Shown piece after piece: positions 34,456-45,480 of a stretch of DNA of 64,000 nucleotides. The notes beneath the pieces were generated by a model that had not been told where the DNA came from, made no database searches, and saw only the letters and a program-made list of their open reading frames with translations. Source of the stretch: Akebia trifoliata (taxonomy: Eukaryota; Streptophyta; Magnoliopsida; Ranunculales; Lardizabalaceae); the NCBI GenBank assembly GCA_017979445.1, contig JADQWC010000133.1, positions 1 to 64,000 on the forward strand. The letters are read 5' to 3'. Position 1 is the first letter of the stretch, and the number at the start of each line of letters is the position of its first letter. A program made the translations under genes and the position numbers.

Positions 34456-34779
34456 AAAGATAATGTATAATATATTTAAAATTTATATTAGAGTTAATTT
34501 ATTTATTTTTTTGGTTTTAAACAGATCAAAGAAAAACAATATAATTTCATGAATCGATAGAGTTTCGGTTCTAAGCATTTTTTATAGGTAAGTTGGACTT
34601 GAACCCATGACCTCAAAATTGCTTTGCAATGTGTCAAACCAACTGACCTATGGATCTAAGCCTAACACCAAGCATGCATTTTGACATTGGCTCAACAATG
34701 TTTTGGAATCAAGCAAGCCTTTTTTGTGCTAAGTAATAGGACATTGTATCGATGAAGAAATAATTTACGTAGTGGATAA
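34456..34779. other. AT-rich spacer with the SINE-like piece
   Basis: Apart from the tRNA-like stretch at 34541-34660 no feature was recognised. Confidence 0.4.
34541..34660 (-). mobile_element. tRNA-related SINE-like fragment
   Basis: The minus strand holds TAGGTCAGTTGG (34639-34650), which fits the polymerase III A box, and GGGTTCAAGTCC (34595-34606), which fits the B box. Spacing between them is about 33 bases, as in tRNA genes. The acceptor stem cannot be folded, so this is not a functional tRNA; a tRNA-derived SINE or tRNA pseudogene fits better. Its right end lies close to the LINE. Confidence 0.5.
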
Positions 34780-35290
34780 GATTTTTGAATCTAAACAATT
34801 AATCCATTTTAATGCGGTGCATGCCATAGATGGTGTCAATTTCCTTTGCTCAATAATTTATGTTGATAATTTTGAAAGTGAAAGGAAGGGTCTTTTGTGG
34901 GAATTAGAAAGTTTTTCTTCATAGTTATTTGGATTGTACTTAGACTTTAATATTATGAGATTCTATATTGAGAAATTCAGGGGTTGACCCTCCTCAACTC
35001 TATCTATGTGGGATTTCAATGATTGTATTGATAAAGTAGGGCTATTAGATTTGACAACTTCAAATATTTGGTTTTCTTGGTGTAATAACTCCTTAGGTTC
35101 GAGGCATATTCAAAGTAGACTAGATAGAGCTCTGATTAACTTATCTTTGCCGAATTTGTTTTTGTCTATGGAGATAAATTATTTTCCTCAAGGATTTTCT
35201 GATCATTCTCCTTTAAAGTTTAAATTCCCAAATAATAATTTGGGAGGGCCTCAGGTTTTCAAATATTTCTCTTTTTGGGGAAAATAGGAA
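34780..35290 (+). pseudogene. LINE endonuclease C-terminal part
   Basis: The translation gives SIIYVDNFESERKGLLWEL, then LDFNIMRF (the GDFN motif, Gly to Leu), then VGLLDLTTSNIWFSWCNN, SRLDRALIN and FSDHSPLKF. The terminal SDHSPL contains the catalytic Asp-His pair of AP-type endonucleases and is intact. The last part is open at 35006-35287. Earlier parts are in other frames. Confidence 0.85.
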
Positions 35291-35374
35291 GGTGTTGAAG
35301 AGTTAGTAAGAACTACTTGGAATATTTTAGTCGTTGGTAATCTTCTACTTAGAGTTACCTCTAAATTAAAAGTA

Positions 35375-35640
35375 GTGAAGTATGCTCTAAGAGATAAATT
35401 TGAAAATTTGAACGAGAGGAAGGTGAAGGTCAAAGATAATCTTTTCATGATTCAAAGAGTTCTGAAAAGTAACTTTTCTAACGTTAATTTGGTGGTTGAA
35501 GAATTTAAAGCCCAGTTTATCTACACAAAAGGGTTGGAGTTGGAAGAAAAATTTTACAAGCAAAAACCAAGAATCCAATGGCTCCATGAGGGAGATAAAA
35601 TACCAGATTCTTCTATAGCTCAATGGCATTGAACATTACT
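35375..35640 (+). pseudogene. LINE spacer between endonuclease and reverse transcriptase
   Basis: Open plus-strand frame 35375-35632 with KVKVKDNLFMIQRVLKSNFS and EEKFYKQKPRIQWLHEGDKI. The latter is the RQKSRIxWLxEGDxNT motif that lies between the two enzymes in plant L1 elements, here with K and P changes. Confidence 0.8.
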
Positions 35641-36730
35641 CAAAATGGAATCTCTTTATTGGAGACTAATCAAGGATACACTATTTAAGATGAAACAGGT
35701 ATGGGTTAATGGGTAGTACAGTATTTTTCAAATATCTTCATCAAACCCAGGAATACAATAAGTCAGGATATACTTTCAAAGGATTTTTCACATTTTTTTT
35801 AATTAAATCCTATTTCTAAGGAAGAGAAAAAAAGTTATATTTGATGATCTCAGAAACAAACCTCCGGGACTTGATGGATTTGGGGTAGAATTTTTTAATT
35901 GGTTCTAGGATATTCTAGGGAATGAGGTGTGTGAAGCAATTTTAGATTTTTTTTCACTATGGTAAAATGCTGAAACAAGTTAATGCCACATTTTCTTTGT
36001 GTCATCCCAAAGAAAGAAAATGCCAAGAAATTGGAGAAATTTAAACCGATTCCTTTGTGTAACTTCCTTTATAAAATTATCTCCAAAATCTTAGTAAATA
36101 GGTTATCTCGGTGTCCTCGCTCCATCATTAATTGTCATCAATCAGTATTTATTAAGGGTTGGATGATTCAGAATAATAATATCCTTGCTCATGAAATGGC
36201 CCATAATTTTCATCTTAAAAATTCCCCTAGTCTATTTGTGTTAAGATAGACATTAGGAAAGCTTATGATTGTGTTAGACGGAATTTTTTTGATGTTATTT
36301 GGATTAAATTAAGATTCCCGGAATGTATGATTCTCTTATTCTGAAGTGTGTTTCAACTCCTAGATTTACCATCATTCTTAATGGCTCATCCCATGGGTTT
36401 TTCCAGAGTGAGAGAAAGTTGCGTCAGGGTGATCTTTTGTCACCGTATCTATTTACTTTGGTCATGAAAGATTGTTCATGTATTCTTTTAGAAAAAGTTC
36501 TTTGTGGGGAAATTCATGTTCCAAACATCAATGGAGTTAGGAAGATTTATCATTTTATTTTTGTTGATGATGTTTACTATTTTCTAGTAATGTTGACTCT
36601 TGTATTTTGTTCATTAAGAGGGTTTTTGATGTCTTTTATAATTTGTTGTGTCTTAAAGTTAATGATGAGAAGAATTTGGTGTTCTTTAGTGAAACTTGTC
36701 TTAATAGGGAGAGATCTTTGAGTTTGTTTG
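35641..36730 (+). pseudogene. LINE reverse transcriptase
   Basis: Pieces in order are LRNKPPGLDGFGVEFFNW near 35850 (KAPGPDGF block), IPKKENAKKLEKFKPIPLCN and LYKIISKILVNRLS (36000-36110), HQSVFIKGWMIQNNNILAHE, RQGDLLSPYLFTLVMKD near 36420, and HFIFVDDVYYF. FVDD at 36560-36571 is the YADD catalytic motif with both aspartates kept. Frame changes occur near 35980, 36250 and 36320, so no enzyme could be made. Confidence 0.9.
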
Positions 36731-37082
36731 GGTTCAACTAGGGTAGCCTTCCAATTAGATATCTCCCAATCAAATTGTTCGTTTTATTAACCTCTTATTG
36801 AATATATCTATAAAAAGATAAAGGGCTGGAAATCTAGATTGTTTTCTTATGCGTGTAAACTAGGCTTATAAAGTCAATTCTTTCTAGCTTTAATATCTAT
36901 TGATTCGCTTCCTTTAATATCCCGGCCAATGTTTTATAAAATGTGAAGTTTATTTTTAATAAATTTATGTGAGGTGGGTTATCTCTTGCTAATTGTAGTC
37001 ATCTTGTCAATTGAAAAATTGTTTGCAACCCATTTATTAGTGGGAGTCTTAGCATTCAAAAATTGAAGTAAACAAAGTAGGG

Positions 37083-37519
37083 ATGGCTAAGTTATTTTGG
37101 CATTTGATGGAAAATATTCATGGGGGTCACATTGGATGCATCAGAGATATGTGGCTGTTGGGAATTTGTGACAATGTCAAGCACCTCAAAATGTTTCTTG
37201 GGTATGGAAAGGGTTACTTAAGGCATGGGAATTTTTTTTATAGCATGCCCAATTTTTTATTGGTAGAGGTGACCAAACCCTTATGTGGACTGATCCGTGG
37301 ATTGAATGCAAGAGTTTAGTGTCTATTTTTAGAATAGAATAATCTTTGATTTCCAAAGCCATGAAGATGCTAAGATTGGTGATTTTGTGGATAACAATAA
37401 TTGAAAGTTTGAAGGTCCTTAGTCCGTTAGAGTGAAATAAGCTATTGAGTTAATTAGTTATCAAAAAGTACCAAAAAATTTCATGGAGGATAAAATCCTT
37501 TGGTCTTTGGCATCCAATG
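37083..37519 (+). pseudogene. LINE C-terminal region
   Basis: Translation in mixed frames shows the plant L1 tail (VWKxLLKAxxFLFYGMxFFIGxGxQTLMWTDPWI pattern), including GDQTLMWTDPWIECKSL near 37275-37320, then DKILWSLAS near 37490. The gypsy LTR begins at 37520 inside it. Confidence 0.75.
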
Positions 37520-38459
37520 TGTAAAATCTCGAGTTTTTTATTCGTATTTCAAGGAAAATAATAATAGAATTTTGAAAAAATTCTGAAAGTGGGACTTAGG
37601 ATAAAATTTTAGGATTTTTTGGTTATTTTTAATGAAATCTTACCTCACTATTGGATTCAAAATGGTCGAAAAACATACTTTAACCTATAAACATGCTCAA
37701 ATGCGAGTCTAAATGAAAAAGTTACAAAATTCTTAATTTTGAGTCGGACTAGGGTAAAAAAAAAATGAATTTTTGCTGGAGGAAGAATTTTTAAAATCCA
37801 ATAGCACTACTTGGTTTGCAATGAAAAATTATAGACAATGAAGTATTTACTCATCATTTTTTGAGCCCAAAAATTTGAATTATCTTAAAAAATAAGAACA
37901 ACTTAAATTGTTGGGTTCAATCGGGTAAAAAAAGTGAATTTTTGCTAGAGATAGAATTTGTAAAATCTAATCACGCTATTAAAAATCTAATCACGCTATT
38001 ATAAAAAATAAAATATTCACTCATTACTTTTGGATTCTGGACGGTCGAGTTATCGTCAAATGAAACAATTCTGAAAATATCAATTTCGTCCCGCCAACTT
38101 ATATAAAAAAAATTTAAATAAAAATCACTATTCATTATCTCTCCAACGCATAAAAACCAACCAACATTTTTTTAAAAGAAAACATTGATTTTCAACAACT
38201 TGTCATCGTCGATATGTTGCAAACAGGACACCGTCGATGCTCAACGAAGAAGGAAAAAACGTCTACAGCGTCGAACTCTATAAACCCTCACATTTTTTCT
38301 ACTTTTTCTCTTCTTTTTCTTCCCGTTTCGTCAAAAAATTGTCAAAAACATAACGGGGGTTTTGACCCTTCAACCTCAAATTTCATCTACTTCGAGCTCA
38401 AATCATCCTCCGTCGTATAACAGAAAAATGATGATGTCATTGAGATCTGTAAAACCACC
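37520..38459 (+). mobile_element. 5' LTR of a plus-strand gypsy element, first part
   Basis: It starts TGTAAAATCTCGAG and follows the solo LTR 1595-4550 to about its base 915. It is then interrupted by the Tat composite and resumes at 61407. Together the parts give 3019 bases, the family length. The left flanking 5-mer is CAATG. The matching copy would be beyond the window, after the 3' LTR. Confidence 0.9.
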
Positions 38460-40145
38460 TGTAGACACCCCATTTTTATACTTGCCTGATTAATCAACTC
38501 GTCAATCCAATTGCAACGGTTCCCAATGATGGATGTTTATTCTAATGCTTTATTTTGTTACCAGATATGTTTCAGAAATTTAGATGAGGTATCTCAAACT
38601 GACAAAACTGTAGAAATCACGCTACGCTAGGAAAATATAACCCCAAAAGCTTAGAAATCATCATTTTTCAGATAAAAATAAGCTTCACGATAAAAATCAC
38701 TAAAAAAATGATCAAATTACCAAAATACCCCTAACCTTGAAACATCCCTAGAGCCCACATTACGCTTAGAAAAATCCATTCAAACACATAAAATAACAAA
38801 TCGAAACCAAATAAATCATTTAGTCAATTTTCATAGAATTTGACAAAATTACGAAAATGCCCCTCATAAAGTTCACGACCATTGCACACAAAAAATTTCA
38901 TAAATGACACGAACCAATATTTTCATTGAATTTCTTACGAAAAATCGATTCTAAAACATCCTAGAACATCAAAAATCGACTTGAAACACAAAAAGTCCTC
39001 TCCGAGGGTAAAACGGTAATTTTATAATTTTTATAATTAAAATTTTCAAAATTAATAAATAAAACATTAAATAATTAAAGTGAAACATTAATAAAATTAA
39101 TTTAAAAATTTAAAGCAAAAAAATTGATCAATTAGGTTCTCAGGCAAAATTGTTGATGGTTGTCAAGATATTTATTCAAGGACCCCTCCATTTGGGGGTC
39201 CAAAGAATTAAAGATATAATAGAGGGGGGTTCTCTAAAAAATTAAAGTCAATCAAGTAAGACTAAAGTCAAGATATTAAAGTCAATCAAGTAAGACTAAA
39301 GTCAAAATCTTAAAGTCAATCAAATAAGACCAAAAGTCAAAACCCTAATAGAGTTCTAATTAAATAATAATTCTATTTAACAATCCTAATTAAATAATAA
39401 ATCTATAACTCTACCTAAAACAATTCTAATTAAAATATAACTCTACCTAAAATAATTCTAATTAAAATATAACTCTAACTAAAAGAATTATAATTAAACA
39501 CTAATTCTATCTAAACAAACGCTTAAAAAAATCTATAAATAGGGGTCTCCACACCCTATTTTCGTATCAAAAAATAAATCCTAAGAGAAGTAGGTCAAAA
39601 AGCTTTCCTAGTCTCTTATAAACCCTAATTTTGAAGCCCCATTTCCTTACCTAACACCCATACTTCGATTTTAGTTTGAAAAATACCTAGAAGCCCATAA
39701 AAAACACTCCAAAATTCAAAAAAAAATTTAAAGAATCCAGATGTAAGGAAGAGATACCTCGCCTTGAAGATCAAAAATCAGATCTGAAGACAGAATGAAG
39801 CGAGGAATACTGTACAAGGAGTTACTCTGTCAGATCTGAGGGAACAAGAACGTTGTCTTCGGAAAGGTATAAATTTCTTAATTTTTTTATTATTATTACT
39901 TAGATCTTTTAGCAATGTAGTTTATTTGGGAATTAGTAGAGACCGACGTTTGCCGGGCGGGGTTGGTGCCTAACACCTTTCAACCCCGTAACGTGATCCC
40001 CGGCCCTGTATTTTCTTTCGTAGATTAGTTTATTTGTCTTTTAGAGTCAAAGTTCGGTTCCTAGACCGTAATAACTAGGTGACGACTCCCAAATCTCAAA
40101 GGTCAAAAGCGGATCCGCGCAACCCGCGGATCGAGGGTGCTTTCA
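38460..40145 (+). mobile_element. Tat LTR in plus orientation
   Basis: 1686 bases from TGTAGACACC to GTGCTTTCA. It forms an inverted repeat with 40159-41870, over 90% alike in the parts I compared nearest the centre. It is not followed by an internal region, only by 13 bases of primer binding site. Confidence 0.95.
39533..39542 (+). promoter_or_regulatory. TATA box of the plus-strand Tat LTR
   Basis: CTATAAATAG, about 600 bases before the palindrome centre. A transcript from here would run through R-U5, the 13-base spacer, and the complementary U5-R of the next LTR. Confidence 0.6.
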
Positions 40146-40158
40146 GTGGCGACTCCGT
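40146..40158 (+). other. Truncated primer binding site at the palindrome centre
   Basis: GTGGCGACTCCGT equals the start of the Tat primer binding site (GTGGCGACTCCGCTGGGGA), then stops where the opposite LTR begins. It is the only internal sequence left from the plus-oriented copy and forms the loop of the inverted repeat. Confidence 0.85.
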
Positions 40159-41870
40159 TGAAAGCTCCCTCGATCCGCTGGTTGCGTGGATCCGCTTTTG
40201 ACATTTTAGATTTGGGAGTCGCTACCTAGTTATTACGGTCTAAGAACCGAACTTTGACTCTAAAAGACAAATAAACTAATCTACGAAAGAAAATACGGGT
40301 CTGGGGATCACGTTACGGGGTTGGAAGGTGTTAGGCACCAATCCCGCCCGGCAAACGTCGGTCTCTACTAATTTCCAAATAAACTATATCGCTAAAAGAC
40401 CCAAGTAATAATAATAAAAAAATTAAGAAATTTATACCTTTTCGAAGACAACGTTCTCGTTCCCTCAAATCTAACAGAGTAACTCCTTGTATAGTATTCC
40501 TCACTTCTGTCTCCGGATCTGATTTCTGATCTCTGAGACGAGGTATCTCTTCCCTAGATTTATATTCTTTGAATTTGTTTATGGATTTTGAGATATTTTT
40601 GAAGGACTTCTAGGTGTTTTTCAAGCTAAAATCGAAGTATAGGTGTTAGGTAAGAAGTTGAGGCTTCAAATTTAGGATTTATGGGAGGTTAGGGAAGCTT
40701 TTTGACCTACTTCCCTTAGGGTTTATTTTTTGATACGAAAATAGGGTGTGGAGACCCCTATTTATAGATTTTTTTAAGTGTTCATTTAGATATAATTAGT
40801 ATTTAATTATAATTCTTTTAGCTAGAGTTATATTTTAATTAGAATTATTTTAGGTAGAGTTATATTTTAATTAGAATTGTTTTAGGTAGAGTTATAGAGT
40901 TATAGAGTTATTATTTAATTAGGATTGTTAAATAGAATTATTATTTAATTAGAACTCTTTGACTTTTGGTCTTATTTGATTGACTTTAAGATTTTGACTT
41001 TAGTCTTACTTGTTGATTTTAATATCTTGACTTTAGTCGTACTTGATTGACTTTAACTTTTACTCTATTCTTACTTGATTGACTTTAATTTTTTGGAGAA
41101 CCCCCCTCTATTATATCTTTAATTCTTTGGACCCCCAAATGAAGGGGTCTTTGAATAAATATCTTGCCAACCATCAACAATTTTGCCTGAGAGCCTAATT
41201 GATCGATTTTTTTACTTCAAAATTTTAAATAAATTTTATTAATGTTTCACTTTACTTATTTAATATTTTATTTATTAATTTTGAAAATTTTAATTATAAA
41301 AATTATAAAATTACCGTTTTACCCTTGGAGAGGACTTTTTGTGTTTCAAGTCGATTTTTGATGTTCTAGGATGTTTTAGAATCGATTTTTCGTAAGAAAT
41401 TCAATGAAAATATTGGTTTGTGTCATTTATGAAATTTTTTGTGTGGAATGGTCGTGAACTTTATGAGGGGCATTTTCGTAATTTTGTCAAATTCTATGAA
41501 AATTGACTAAATGATTTATTTGGTTTCGATTTGTTATTTTATATGTTTGAATGGATTTTCCTAAACATAATGTGGCCTCTAGGAATGTTTCAAGGTTAGG
41601 GGTATTTTGGTAATTTGATCATTTTTTTAGTGATTTTTATCGTTAAGCTTATTTTTGTCTGAAAAATAATGATTTCTAAGCTTTTGGGGTTATATTTTCC
41701 TAGCGTAACATGGTTTCTACAATTTTGTCAGTTCGAGATACCTCATATAGATTTTTGAAATATATTTGATAATAAAATAAAGCATTAGAATAAATATCCA
41801 TCATTGGGAACCGTTGCAATCAAGTTAACGAGTTGATTAATCAGGCAAGTGCAAAAATGGGGTGTCTACA
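40159..41870 (-). mobile_element. Tat LTR, left copy of the minus-strand array
   Basis: 1712 bases, TGAAAGCTCC to GTGTCTACA on the plus strand. It is the 3' LTR for the adjoining internal region. A TATA box (minus strand) lies at 40758-40767. It has a small extra repeat, GTTATAGAGTTATAGAG near 40890, not seen in the other LTRs. Confidence 0.95.
40758..40767 (-). promoter_or_regulatory. TATA box of the left minus-strand Tat LTR
   Basis: Minus strand CTATAAATAG. It faces the TATA box at 39533 across the palindrome centre, so the two promoters converge. Confidence 0.6.
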
Positions 41871-41884
41871 GATGCCTCTCTTTG
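41871..41884 (-). other. Polypurine tract of Tat copy 1
   Basis: The minus strand reads CAAAGAGAGGCATC directly before TGTAGACACC, purine-rich with the GGCATC end shared by all Tat copies here. Confidence 0.75.
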
Positions 41885-42189
41885 GCAGAGAGTTGAAGCA
41901 AACTAGATAGCAAATCTATTTTGTTAGATAATGCGATATCCGAATGCCAAAGCTAGTGACAGTTCATTTTGCAAACTGATTTAGCAATTCGTCGGGGTGT
42001 TCAGGTCCTTGAGCGTAAAACTCTTCCCGAACTAAAAGGTTGTCAGGTCATCGAGCAAGAACTCTCACTGACAGTGTCAGATCCTTGAATTTCAGAAAAT
42101 TCTCTCTCACTAATGTAACAACTATGCAAGTGTATGCACTTAAAATCTGAGATAAATTTCAAAGAGTTTAAGTTGGAACTGAGTAAAAT

Positions 42190-42999
42190 CTTAGCATAAA
42201 ATGAATATAAATTGAGCATAAACTGAGCATAGACTGAGTATAAACTGAGCATAATTCCGAGAAAACCCTCGACGATAACTAAGCATAATTCTGAGAAAAC
42301 CCTCGGTGGCATCTGAGCATAAATCGAAGAAAATCCTCGGTGGTAACTGAGCATAATTCCAAGAAAACCCTCGACAGTAACTGAGCATAATTCCAAGTAA
42401 ACCCTCGGCGGTAACTAAGCATAATTCTGAAAAACCCTCGGCGGTAACTGAACATAGTTCCGAGAAATCCTCGGTGGTAACTGAGCATAATTTCGAGAAA
42501 GCCCTCGGTTGTAACTGAGCATAATTCCGAGAAAACCCTCAGCGGTAACTGAGCATAATTTCGAGAAAACCCTCGACGGCATCTTAGCATAGTTTCGAAA
42601 AAGCCCTCGGTGTTTACTGAACATAGTTCCGAGAAAGCCCTCGGTGGCAACTGAGCATAATTCCGAGAAAGCCCTCGGTGACATATGAACATAGTTCCGA
42701 GAAAGCCCTTTGCGGCATTTGAGCATAGTTCTGAGAAAGCCCTTGGCGGTAACTGAACATAATCCAAGTTAACCCTTGGCAGCAACTGAGCAAAATCATA
42801 AATAACCTTTGGCGGCAACTGAGCATAATTCCGAGAAAGTCCTCGACGACATCTGAGCATAGTTTTGAGAAAGCCCTCTGCGACATTTGAGCATAGTTCT
42901 GAGAAAGCCCTCGACGGCAACTGAACATAATCCAAGTTATCCCTTGGCGGCAACTGAGCAAAATCCAAGATAACCCTTGGCGACAACTGAGCAAAACTG
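42190..42999 (-). repeat. Tat 3' tandem repeat, 34 bp, about 22 copies
   Basis: The plus-strand unit resembles TAATTCCGAGAAAACCCTCG followed by GCGGTAACTGAGCA. Each unit has an inverted repeat CCGAG...CTCGG able to form a small hairpin. Because 34 is not a multiple of 3 and the unit has few stops, several overlapping minus-strand frames of 100-235 codons run through it. These are by-products of the repeat, not genes. Ends of the array are more divergent. Confidence 0.93.
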
Positions 43000-43854
43000 G
43001 TAGATGAATGAATGAATTTTGGAAATAATTAATGAATCTATAGCAGAATGATTAAAATGAATCTGGAGAATAATGATTAAATCAGGGAATGAATGAATAA
43101 ATCTGGAAGATAATGAATCTGGAAGAGAATGATCAAATCCAAGAATGAATAGATCTAGAAAATAATCTGGGAACAAAAGAATGCCCTAAATGGATTATTA
43201 GTTAATCTCTGGGCATAACCAAATGAGAGATCCGAAGTGCTTTTGTTTGAACGTCAAGGTTTTATCCAAAAGTTTTATGAATTTAAAACCTGACTTTTTA
43301 TTTCTTTTGAACCACAAGGGTTTTCGAAAAATTATTATCAAGAGGGTAACCTTAAGTTTGGGGTTCCCAATATTTTTTAGGATTAACATTGCTCAACCTT
43401 GAGAACAAAACAAATACCCCTAGTTTGACAGAAAACATGACATTGGAGATAATTGAATACATCATGCAAAAAAATGCCTCTAGTATAAAAGGGGAAACTA
43501 TATATTTAAAGGGAAAAGAAAATGCCCCTTGTATGAAGGTTTGAAATATTTGATTACCACAAGCGCAATAAAGATTCAACTTTTAATTTTAATTAATTTT
43601 ATAGAAGATTTTGAGTCAAGCTCAAGAAAAAAAATATTTCCTTTTGAGACTCATCATAGAATTCACCCTCCTCTCCTTTGGTTCACTTAGAGAAGTAAAA
43701 ATTTTCAGATCGATCGTAGACAGGAAACTTGTGGCTTCCGAGTCTGTGCCTGGTTTAAGCTAAGTATTGAACTTGATTATTCGGACTTCTGATGTTTCAG
43801 CTCGGACAGCTCTTAGTTTTTAACCCCCCGAAGATTTTTTCTATTTTTCTTTAT

Positions 43855-44075
43855 TGCTCTAACTTTTGGCTAGATTGCCCTTTCAGATTTTCAAACTAGC
43901 GAGCATGTTCTAGCCTTTGCCTAGATTGCCTTTTTAAGTTTTCAAACTAGTAAGCTTTCTTTTTTTTTCTTTGTTCTAATTGTTGTCAAATTTGTCCTTT
44001 CGAATTTTCAACCTTGCGAGCTTGTCTTAATTTTTGCCTAAGTTGCCCTTTTCGGATTTTCAACCTAGCAGGCTT
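43855..44075 (-). repeat. Four diverged tandem units of about 51-64 bp
   Basis: Units start near 43868, 43919, 43984 and 44036 with a GCCTAGATTGCCCTTTC-like word and continue with TTTTCAAACTAGCGAGC. The same array is at 53545-53770 in copy 2. Confidence 0.85.
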
Positions 44076-44374
44076 TTTTTCTCTTTTTTTCTTTTCTTCC
44101 TTATGGAATTGATGTCTGATCATGCTTTGCTATCTTCCTTGACTTTTCGCACGGTACATAGGAGGACTTTTATAGGTAAACTTAGGACTGGGTATAAAAA
44201 AGAAAGGGATTTTGAGGCTCAAAAAATTTGAATGCCCCTATGTGGCATCTCTTTTATTTTGCTTTGAATTTTCTTTCCCATTTTGAAGTTATTTCTTGTT
44301 TCTTTTGATTTTTTTTTAATTTTTTTGTGGGGAAATAGATTTTTTTTTATTTTGATGTGGTTGGGCCTGAAGTA

Positions 44375-44440
44375 ACTTTTCAGGTTGCCTACGTATCCCA
44401 AAATTTTGGGATCAGACCAAAACGTAGTTCGAATTTTTCC
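44375..44440 (-). other. Conserved Tat motif after integrase
   Basis: Plus strand GTTGCCTACGTATCCCAAAA, then GGGATCAGACCAAAACGTAG, then TTCGAATTTTTCC. It is repeated at 54075-54140 and, more diverged, at 23110-23172. Conservation across differing copies suggests a constrained RNA or DNA signal. Confidence 0.65.
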
Positions 44441-44589
44441 CTCCCCTGGGTTAGGTGATCGAGTTGAGAAATAAAATGGCTTTTTTTTTTAATTTTAGTT
44501 TTTTTGAAATAGGCTGCAAAGGGCTGAGAAAGGAGATATTGAACTTTTTAACTGGTAATAGGAAATTAATTTAGCTAAAGATGGCCTCC

Positions 44590-45480
44590 TTAAATGTAGT
44601 ACCGTTTGATCTGGTCAAGGTTGGTTAGTTCTGGTAATTCGATTCCATCATGATTTTGAAGTCTGATAATTTTTCCCAGTAATATTTTTTTTATGATGAA
44701 CGGACCTACCCAATTAGGTTTGAATTTCCCTCTAGGGTCAAAAATAGTACTCTCGATTCTCTTTGAAATCTGATGGTTTTTCAAAGTAGTGTTTTTCTTA
44801 CTGATAGATGAATTTCTCCAATTAAGTTCAGACTTCATCCTATGCTCGAGGAGGAGTACTTAGTTTTTCTTTGAAGTCCGATGGTTATATCCTTGACTTG
44901 GAAGTAGCGAACTTTAACCTTCTTGTCGAACGTGCGAGCAATTATTCTTTGATAAGTTTTCACCCTAAGTTATTTTTCTTCAATCAAGTTTAGCTCTTCG
45001 TATCCAATGACGAGCCTAGTCTGTTTCTAGCAATTGACTTTCCATTAAGACCTTGAGATACAGGATTTCCATTTTAACTAGCAAGACTGCTTCCATATCA
45101 TATACTAGAGAGTAGGGAATAGTTCTAATGGGGGACTGCATTGAAGTATGATGTGCCCCTAGTGTGAATGGTAACTCTCTAACTAATCCTGGTGTGATTA
45201 ACACATTTTCTTGATGATTGTTTTGAGACTCTAACTAACTGCTTTAATCGTTCCATATATCTGAGGATGGTAGGAGGATGATTTGTGATGCCGGATCTTC
45301 AACTTTGAAGACAGAGTAATAACTTAAGCTTTGAAGTATGACCCATTATCAAAGATGAGTTCAAAAGGTACCCTGTATTGACTTATGATAGATGTAGGGA
45401 GAACAACACTGAAATGTTTTGTAACATCTTCTTTGATCTCATTGGTGTTTTCATTTCATCGAGCGAGTATCTATTCCATG
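44590..45480 (-). pseudogene. Tat integrase, catalytic core to C-terminus, copy 1
   Basis: Minus-strand pieces in order are DVTKHFSVVLPTS, QYRVPFELIFDNGSYF (second catalytic Asp at about 45350), HHKSSSYHPQ, then GTIKAV where active enzymes have GAVEAA. The catalytic Glu is therefore Lys (45243-45245). Next come LPFTLGAHHTSM, IPYSLVYDMEAVLLVKMEIL and LKVLMESQL (45204-45016), then IFDPRGKFKPNWVGPFIIKK and LDQIKRYY to the stop at 44590. The N-terminal zinc finger and the first catalytic Asp are absent. Stops and frameshifts lie between pieces. Confidence 0.87.

Larger units (their letters stand above)
34780..37519 (+). mobile_element. LINE (L1-type non-LTR retrotransposon), truncated
   Basis: On the plus strand it holds endonuclease, reverse transcriptase and terminal zinc-binding region in the usual ORF2 order. 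The first ORF and the endonuclease N-terminus are missing, so it is 5'-truncated. The 3' end and poly(A) are missing because the gypsy LTR inserted at 37520. Many frameshifts and stops occur. Confidence 0.88.
43000..44589 (-). other. Tat copy 1, 3' noncoding region
   Basis: No coding domain. It includes a short AATGAATCTGGAA-type repeat at 43005-43165, CCCCTAGT/CCCCTTGT motifs near 43420-43530, a four-unit repeat at 43855-44075, and the conserved Tat motif at 44375-44440. Confidence 0.6.

Noticed and set aside
34541..34660. A genuine tRNA gene
   Set aside because: The A and B boxes are present, but no acceptor stem or anticodon arm pairs properly.
38460..40145. Reading the plus-strand Tat LTR as an independent solo LTR
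   Set aside because: Its own right flank is primer binding site sequence, not CCACC. The matching duplication is found only at 61402, so it belongs to the composite.
42043..42994. Minus-strand frames up to 235 codons with a repeating Ser/Leu/Cys/Arg peptide
   Set aside because: Produced by the 34 bp tandem repeat read in successive frames. No start signal or family match.
42190..42999. Short regularly spaced repeats with hairpins, CRISPR-like in appearance
   Set aside because: Units are directly adjacent with no unique spacers, in a plant retrotransposon 3' region. It is a tandem repeat, not CRISPR.
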